From Candidatus Kerfeldbacteria bacterium (GTDB lineage Bacteria; Patescibacteriota; Patescibacteriia; SBBC01; JACPUP01), in NCBI GenBank assembly GCA_016192205.1, contig JACPUP010000021.1, positions 1 through 25,358 on the forward strand: a DNA stretch of 25,358 nucleotides, written 5' to 3'. Positions 21,091 through 25,358 of this stretch are shown one piece after another (the first letter of the stretch is position 1; each line of letters begins with the position of its first letter). The notes below the pieces were generated by a model. The model searched no databases and was not told where the DNA came from. It saw nothing but the letters and a program-made list of their open reading frames with translations. The position numbers and the translations under genes are program-made.

Positions 21091-21245
21091 AAAGAGGAAG
21101 GGCCGGAGGTGGTTAGTACACCGCCGGCCCAAGGAACTTCCGGTATCTCGTGTGGATGCCACTGGACAGTCCTTAAGGATGCGAATTGCCCCAGGGATGG
21201 GGCTTTGAGACTATGGCAAGATAGCGATGAAGTTCCGGGAAGGAC
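21091..21245 (-). ncRNA. Candidate small structured RNA, ~155 nt
   Basis: A second promoter-terminator unit without an ORF, just after gyrA. The promoter at 21252-21280 is near-consensus and the terminator at 21100-21130 has a T-rich tail. The RNA folds on itself: GGAACTTC near the 5' end pairs perfectly with GAAGTTCC before the terminator (8 bp), then TATCT/AGATA, TGCCA/TGGCA and AGTC/GACT continue the main stem, and two small hairpins (GCCCC/GGGGC, TCC-TTAA-GGA) branch inside. Size and long closing stem would fit a 6S-like RNA, but the inner branching argues against a simple 6S bubble. Identity is open. Confidence 0.55.
21100..21130 (-). terminator. Terminator of the ~155-nt RNA
   Basis: Minus strand GGGCCGG.GGTG-TACTAAC-CACC.CCGGCCC (7 + 4 pairs, one mismatch) followed by TTCCTCTTT. 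Confidence 0.75.
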
Positions 21246-21251
21246 GCTTCT

Positions 21252-21280
21252 GTCATAATGCCAAATTCAAAAAGTGTCAA
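21252..21280 (-). promoter_or_regulatory. Promoter of the ~155-nt RNA
   Basis: Minus strand TTGACA (21275-21280), 17 bases, TATGAC (21252-21257), starting ~46 bases after the gyrA stop. Confidence 0.6.
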
Positions 21281-21325
21281 GTTCCGCCCCAGTTGGGTGA
21301 CCTGCCGATCGCGCCCGAGGCCGCC

Positions 21326-23908
21326 CTAGATGAAGGTGACCGAGGCGACTTTGTCGCCCGCTTCGGAAAACCTCATCAGTCGTACTCCCTGCGTGGCCCG
21401 GCCGAGCGTGGAGACGGATTTCAGGGGCAAGCGAATGACCTGCCCCTTCTGGCTGATAATGACCAGGTCGTGCTTGGGCAGCGCGCCGTCGACCACGAGT
21501 GCGACTGCAAGCGGCCCGGTCTTCGCCGTGATTTCCGCAGTCAGGATGCCCGTGCCACCGCGTCCCTGCACCTTGTAGGCAGACAGATTCGTGCGCTTGC
21601 CAAAACCGTGGCGGGTCACGACCAACAGCTGCGCCTGTTTGATGTCGCTGTGCGCCGCGATGATGTCCATGCCGACCACGGCATCTTCCTTCCGCAGCCG
21701 AATGCCGCGCACGCCAGCAGCCGCACGCCCCATGGGCCGCACGTCTCTCTCGCGGAACCGGATGGCTTGCCCGCGCTCGGTCGTCAGCACGATTTCGTCG
21801 TTGCCGGATGACGGCTCCACCCACTGCAGCTGGTCACCGGACTTCACGCGCATAGCGATGATGCCGGACTTGCGGATGTTCTTGAACTGTTCAATGGCAA
21901 CTTTCTTAATGACGCCCTGAACAGTGACCATCATGAGGAACTTGAAGCCTTTGAGGTCGGGCGTGGCCAGCACCGCGCTCACCTTCTCGTGCGGCGGCAA
22001 GTTCAAGAAGTTCACGACCGCTTGACCCTTCGCGGTCCGCGATGCCGGCGGAATTTCGTAGGCTTTGAGCGTGAACAGCTTGCCCGTTTGGGTAAAAAAT
22101 AGCATATCGGCGTGGGTGGTCGTGGAGAAGAACCGCTCGACCTGGTCCTCCTCTTTCGTTGTCAAACCGATGACACCTTTGCCGCCGCGGCCCTGGGTCT
22201 TGAAGCTCTCGGGCGCTACGCGCTTGATGTACCCGTCGCGGGTCATCATGACGACCGTGGCTTCGTTCGGGATGAGATCTTCTTGGGTGAACTCGCCCAC
22301 GGCGTTCGGCACGATTTCGGTCTGCCGCTGGTCGCCATACTTCTGCCTCAACTCGGTGAGTTCGGTGCGGATGAGTCCGAGAATCTTCTTGGGGCTGGCC
22401 AGGATGCCTTCGAGCTCGCGGATGAGCGCGAGTTTTTCCTTCAGCTCGTCTTCGACCTTCTGCCGCTCGAGGTGGGCCAGCTGCGACAGTCGCATGTCGA
22501 GAATGGCATTGGCTTGGATTTCCGTGAGCGTGAACCGTTTGATGAGCTTGGCTTTGGCGTCGTCGCGGTCACGAGACGCGCGAATAGTCTTGATGACCGC
22601 GTCGAGGTGGTCGAGCGCAATTTTCAACCCCTTCAAGACGTGGGCGCGGTTCTTGGCCACGTTCAGGTCGAAAGCGGTCCGGCGCTTCACCACTTCCTTG
22701 CGGTGCTTCAAATACTCTTCGAGCACCATCTTCAGGTTGAGTACGCGCGGCTGGATACCGTCGACCAGCGCCAACATGTTCACATGGAATGAGTCCTGGA
22801 GCTGGGTAAGCGAGTAGAGGCGGTTGAGCACTTTCTTCGGGTAGGCGTTCTTGTGCAGCTCAACGACCACGCGGATGCCGTCTTTATCTGACTCGTCGCG
22901 CAGGTCGCGGATGCCGTCGAGCTTCTTGTCGCGGACGAGGTTCGCGATGTGCTCGATGAGCTGGGCTTTGTTCACCTGGTAGGGAAGCGCGGAGACGACA
23001 ATGCGGAAACCGCCAGCCTTGGCCTCCTCGATTTCGGCCCGGGCCCGCATCACGATCGAGCCTTTGCCGGTCGCGTAGGCTTGCTCGATGTCGCGCTGGT
23101 TGTAGATGAGGCCGCCGGTCGGGAAGTCTGGCCCCTTGATGAACTGCATGAGCGCTGCAACTTCCGCGGTCGGATGATCGATCAGGTGGACCAGGCCGTC
23201 GGTTAGCTCGGACAGGTTGTGCGGCGGCACGTTCGTGGCCATGCCGACCGCGATGCCGACCGTGCCATTCAGGAGGAAGTTCGGCAGCTTGGCCGGCAAC
23301 ACCAGCGGCTCTTTTTGCGAGCCGTCATAGTTCGGCACGAAGTTCACCGTGTCCTTTTCGATGTCGACCAGGATGTCCTCGGCCATCCGCTCGAGCTTGG
23401 CCTCGGTGTACCGCATGGCCGCCGGCCCGTCGCCATCGATGGAGCCGAAGTTGCCCTGGCCGTCCACGAGCGGGTAGCGCATGGCAAACGGTTGGGCCAT
23501 GCGGACCATCGAGTCGTAGACCGCCACGTCGCCGTGCGGGTGGTACTTGCCGAGCACTTCACCGACAACGGTGGCGGATTTACGGTACTTGGCACTGGCG
23601 CGCAGGCCGACGTTCCACATGGCGTAGAGAATGCGGCGGTGGACCGGCTTCAAGCCATCGCGCACATCCGGCAGCGCCCGCGCCACGATAACCGACATCG
23701 CGTAATCGAGGTAGCTCTCCTCCATTTCGCGGGTGATGGGGCGGTCGACGAGCGCGCCGACGTTCTTGCTCACCGCCGGCGTTATCGGCGCCGAACCCTT
23801 GGCGGCTGGTGCGGGTTTCTTACCTGACTCGCCTTTTGGCGTGGCCGGTTGCTTTCCTGCCGGCGAGGCAGGCTTTTTCGCTGGTGGTTGCTTTCGCGCT
23901 GGGGCCAT
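21326..23908 (-). CDS. gyrA: DNA gyrase subunit A
   Basis: An 860-residue type IIA topoisomerase subunit that breaks and rejoins DNA and, with GyrB, introduces negative supercoils. The N-terminal catalytic domain has DYAMSVIVARALPDVRDGLKP, the HPHGDVAVYDSMVRMAQPF segment and the active-site Tyr167 in AAMRYTEAK. The C-terminal beta-pinwheel domain carries the GyrA box as QGRGGKG (usually QRRGGKG), supporting gyrase over topoisomerase IV ParC. An extra ~45 residues at the N-terminus are Lys/Pro/Ala-rich and probably disordered. The position equal to E. coli Ser83 is Val. ATG 23908 lies 5 bases after the stop of the upstream gene, with no Shine-Dalgarno; it is the last gene of MBL-like, one-TM and gyrA. 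gyrB is not in the window. Confidence 0.95.
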   Translation of the reverse strand: MAPARKQPPAKKPASPAGKQPATPKGESGKKPAPAAKGSAPITPAVSKNVGALVDRPITREMEESYLDYAMSVIVARALPDVRDGLKPVHRRILYAMWNVGLRASAKYRKSATVVGEVLGKYHPHGDVAVYDSMVRMAQPFAMRYPLVDGQGNFGSIDGDGPAAMRYTEAKLERMAEDILVDIEKDTVNFVPNYDGSQKEPLVLPAKLPNFLLNGTVGIAVGMATNVPPHNLSELTDGLVHLIDHPTAEVAALMQFIKGPDFPTGGLIYNQRDIEQAYATGKGSIVMRARAEIEEAKAGGFRIVVSALPYQVNKAQLIEHIANLVRDKKLDGIRDLRDESDKDGIRVVVELHKNAYPKKVLNRLYSLTQLQDSFHVNMLALVDGIQPRVLNLKMVLEEYLKHRKEVVKRRTAFDLNVAKNRAHVLKGLKIALDHLDAVIKTIRASRDRDDAKAKLIKRFTLTEIQANAILDMRLSQLAHLERQKVEDELKEKLALIRELEGILASPKKILGLIRTELTELRQKYGDQRQTEIVPNAVGEFTQEDLIPNEATVVMMTRDGYIKRVAPESFKTQGRGGKGVIGLTTKEEDQVERFFSTTTHADMLFFTQTGKLFTLKAYEIPPASRTAKGQAVVNFLNLPPHEKVSAVLATPDLKGFKFLMMVTVQGVIKKVAIEQFKNIRKSGIIAMRVKSGDQLQWVEPSSGNDEIVLTTERGQAIRFRERDVRPMGRAAAGVRGIRLRKEDAVVGMDIIAAHSDIKQAQLLVVTRHGFGKRTNLSAYKVQGRGGTGILTAEITAKTGPLAVALVVDGALPKHDLVIISQKGQVIRLPLKSVSTLGRATQGVRLMRFSEAGDKVASVTFI

Positions 23909-23913
23909 ACCGA

Positions 23914-24321
23914 TTACTTCGGGACTTGGGGGAACAGGCGTTCATCAAGCTCATTGAACTCCTGCTCTTCCGGCGTGAGGTTCGGGGTGGCGTCGTTCGA
24001 GAACACCGACCGCAGCGAGGCGCGGATGCGAACGAACAAGTTATTCGACTTCCCGGGCGCGAGGAGGTCTGATCCAACGGTCAATGCCCATAAGGCGATG
24101 ATGCCGACGAGTGCCACGATGATGCCGATCGTGGCCACGCGACGCTTCGTCTCGGTCTCCACTGCTACGTCTACGCTCCCGGATTGGACGCGACGGGTCG
24201 GCTCTGGCCCGTCCACCGTTGCCGGACGCGTCGGTTCGGATACGGGCGGCGGGTTCGTCGCCATCACCCGCACTGGCAGGGTGTGCGTCCGTTTCGCCTT
24301 CGTGCCTGGGGCCTTAGCCAT
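23914..24321 (-). CDS. Unknown single-TM protein upstream of gyrA
   Basis: A 135-residue protein of unknown family. Residues 1-60 are basic and Pro/Thr-rich (probably cytoplasmic and disordered), one transmembrane helix spans ~62-83 (VATIGIIVALVGIIALWAL), and a ~50-residue extracytoplasmic part ends in acidic LTPEEQEFNELDERLFPQ. No signal peptide; topology N-in is likely from the basic N-terminus. It overlaps the end of the MBL-like gene by 8 bases and ends 5 bases before gyrA, so it is in the same operon and expressed with gyrA. No Shine-Dalgarno. Confidence 0.75.
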   Translation of the reverse strand: MAKAPGTKAKRTHTLPVRVMATNPPPVSEPTRPATVDGPEPTRRVQSGSVDVAVETETKRRVATIGIIVALVGIIALWALTVGSDLLAPGKSNNLFVRIRASLRSVFSNDATPNLTPEEQEFNELDERLFPQVPK

Positions 24322-24928
24322 GGGATTGGAGAATCACGACTTTCGTCTCTTCGACGGGTAAATCTTTCTTGACGAGGCGGAGCTTGTCCTGCGGCTCCGC
24401 GTCTTTCACGCCAAACGCTTTGCAAAAGTCCGTCAGCGGATCGCGCGCGGACTTCATCCCTTTTTCCTTGAACTGCATGGGAACGACCAGCCGCGGCTCG
24501 AGTTCGCTGATGACCTCGGTGGCTTTGCGGCTGTCGAGCACGCCGTGCCCGCCGACTGGCAGGAACAACACGTCCACGCCCTCGAGTTCGTCCATCTCGC
24601 CGTTCTGGAGCACGCGGTCAAGGTCGCCGAGGTGGCCGAGGCGCATGCCTTCGGACTCAATGACGAAGTACTGCTTGCCCGGCGTGGCCGATGGAACGGA
24701 GTAGATGGCAGCGCCGTCCACTTCAAATTCGCCCGGACCCTGCACGACCAGGCTGCCGGTGCCGCCGGCGTTCGCGTTGCGGCCGTCGGTTTGCGAAAGG
24801 AGCGTGAGTTTGGCTTGGGCGCGCGGCGGCTTCAAACCGTTTTTTCCGTCATGCGGGTCGAGCAAAATGGTTGCGCCGCTGGCGGTTTGGAGTTTGAACG
24901 TGGGGCCGCCGAGGGGGAAGATGGTCAT
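24314..24928 (-). CDS. MBL-fold protein lacking the HxHxDH metal motif
   Basis: A 204-residue protein resembling the UlaG-like metallo-beta-lactamase superfamily (Zn-dependent hydrolase-like). Recognisable parts are the first strands FPLGGPTFKLQT, ILLDPHDG, GPGEFEVDG (64-72), a strand-His-Gly-Asp HLGDL (99-103) and LFLPVGGHG (121-129), then VVPMQFKEKG (148-157). The metal-binding HxHxDH, expected after the third strand, is replaced by LLSQTDGRNANAG (43-55), so two zinc ligands are missing; only HLGD and the later His remain. Catalysis may be lost or changed. ATG 24928 is chosen over the upstream frame (to 24982), which runs into a GAATC inverted repeat. First in the operon with the TM protein and gyrA. 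Confidence 0.78.
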   Translation of the reverse strand: MTIFPLGGPTFKLQTASGATILLDPHDGKNGLKPPRAQAKLTLLSQTDGRNANAGGTGSLVVQGPGEFEVDGAAIYSVPSATPGKQYFVIESEGMRLGHLGDLDRVLQNGEMDELEGVDVLFLPVGGHGVLDSRKATEVISELEPRLVVPMQFKEKGMKSARDPLTDFCKAFGVKDAEPQDKLRLVKKDLPVEETKVVILQSHG

Positions 24929-24967
24929 CGAGTAAGTAGCGAATGGGGAGTAGCGAGGAGACGGACG

Positions 24968-25070
24968 GGAATCGAGAATCACGAATCGTGAATTATGGGC
25001 GGTGTGATGCGCAAGCCCTGGATGTGTCCGAACGTCCCCTGATTCATGATTCTCTCATTCATGATTCTTG
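24968..25070. repeat. Degenerate GAATC inverted repeat upstream of the gyrA operon
   Basis: Arm 24968-25000 (GGAATCGAGAATCACGAATCGTGAATTATGGG) pairs with arm 25039-25070; the 14-base stretch GAGAATCACGAATC matches with one change. The element is in the leader region of the MBL-like gene. Words as in the repeats at 5457 and 10481. Confidence 0.65.
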
Positions 25071-25162
25071 CTGCTTTCGGCCATAGAAAAGCCGGCGTTG
25101 GGTGCATAAAAAGTAGCATTTTTTACAAGAAGAAGCAAGGTAAAAGGAGCTCGTGGAAGAGA

Positions 25163-25184
25163 GTTAGCGCGTTAGCTTATTAGC
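25163..25184. repeat. Short TTAGC repeat
   Basis: GTTAGC at 25163-25168 and 25171-25176 and TTAGC at 25180-25184. The rest of 24929-25358 has no credible ORF; it holds the GAATC inverted repeat, this tract and the edge element. Confidence 0.4.
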
Positions 25185-25255
25185 ACGATGCGTTTACCTG
25201 CCGAACAACCTCATAAACTAGAGCCCATCCCAAAAATCGCTTTCGAGCCGAGGGA

Positions 25256-25344
25256 CGGAATTTCGAGGCGAGGCGCGAGTCGGAGGACGAGGAATATTCG
25301 CTATATTGCGAGTCCGAGACGAAGCGTCGCAGCCCGAAATTCCG
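25256..25344. other. Inverted-repeat element at the window edge
   Basis: Perfect 10-base inverted pair CGGAATTTCG (25256-25265) and CGAAATTCCG (25335-25344), ~70 bases apart, enclosing GCGAGTCGG/GCGAGTCCG direct repeats and CTATATTGCG. No ORF. It has the look of the end of a small non-autonomous transposable element or a structured repeat, but it touches the window end and its limits are not seen. Confidence 0.35.
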
Positions 25345-25358
25345 GGCCGCAGCGCCGG

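Noticed and set aside
5457..25070. CRISPR array in the iterated repeats
   Set aside because: Units are short and degenerate, spacers are not regular, arms are inverted and not direct, and no cas gene is present.
1..25358. tRNA or rRNA genes
   Set aside because: No cloverleaf with a T-arm GGTTCGA context outside coding sequence and no rRNA-like segment was seen by eye; a tRNAscan run would be decisive.

Overview
The window (25.4 kb, GC-rich) looks like a chromosome segment of a Patescibacteria/CPR-type bacterium. The evidence is compact core genes with lineage-style changes (a short SMC without a hinge, long low-complexity tails on S16, KhpA and GyrA, a GspE/PilB ATPase without its N-terminal domain), families common in that group (DUF2207, DUF3048, DUF456, a GT39-like membrane protein, an MBL-like protein next to gyrA), and many core genes with no Shine-Dalgarno sequence. 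The assignment is inference; no rRNA or tRNA gene was seen.

Layout. 1-1600: two unknown minus-strand membrane or secreted proteins. 1659-3616: ribokinase-like kinase and dihydroorotate dehydrogenase (minus). 3770-5437: DUF2207 protein (plus). 5633-7920: trmD and a GT39-like membrane protein overlapping by ATGA (minus). 7996-9176: two unknown genes, one with two HxxxCxxC motifs. 9414-10422: khpA and rpsP (minus). 10626-13004: GspE/PilB ATPase and DUF3048 (plus). 13094-14259: a macro-domain gene convergent with an unknown gene that may be ADP-ribosyltransferase-like. 14427-16874: smc (minus). 17075-18169: upp plus a 95-aa unknown gene. 18284-20255: rpmF-nusB-rnc-DUF456 cluster (minus). 20295-21325: about 1 kb with no credible ORF but with two promoter-to-terminator units that look like structured RNAs. 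21326-24928: MBL-like gene, one-TM protein and gyrA (minus). 24929-25358: gene-free, with inverted repeats and an edge element.

Two gene populations are interleaved. Nine genes (two at 94-1469, pyrD, 7996, 8694, macro, 13669, 17075, upp) all have a purine-rich Shine-Dalgarno, and most have their own near-consensus TTGACA promoter and a hairpin terminator. The sixteen others have none or only a weak one, and some appear leaderless. Borders between the two classes often carry degenerate, word-iterated inverted repeats (GAATC, GTAGG, GTACAGGG, ATTGACC and AGCTGGC families). This suggests independent accessory cassettes inserted between core genes.

The most interesting items are the roughly 635-nt RNA candidate with three related stem-closed domains (20413-21047), the roughly 155-nt RNA upstream of it (21091-21245), the cassette/core split, the hinge-less SMC, the repeat families that also run into coding sequence, a 27-bp duplicated trmD start left at 8569-8595, and the macro-domain/ART-like convergent pair. 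All functional calls come from reading motifs by eye; no search or folding program was run.
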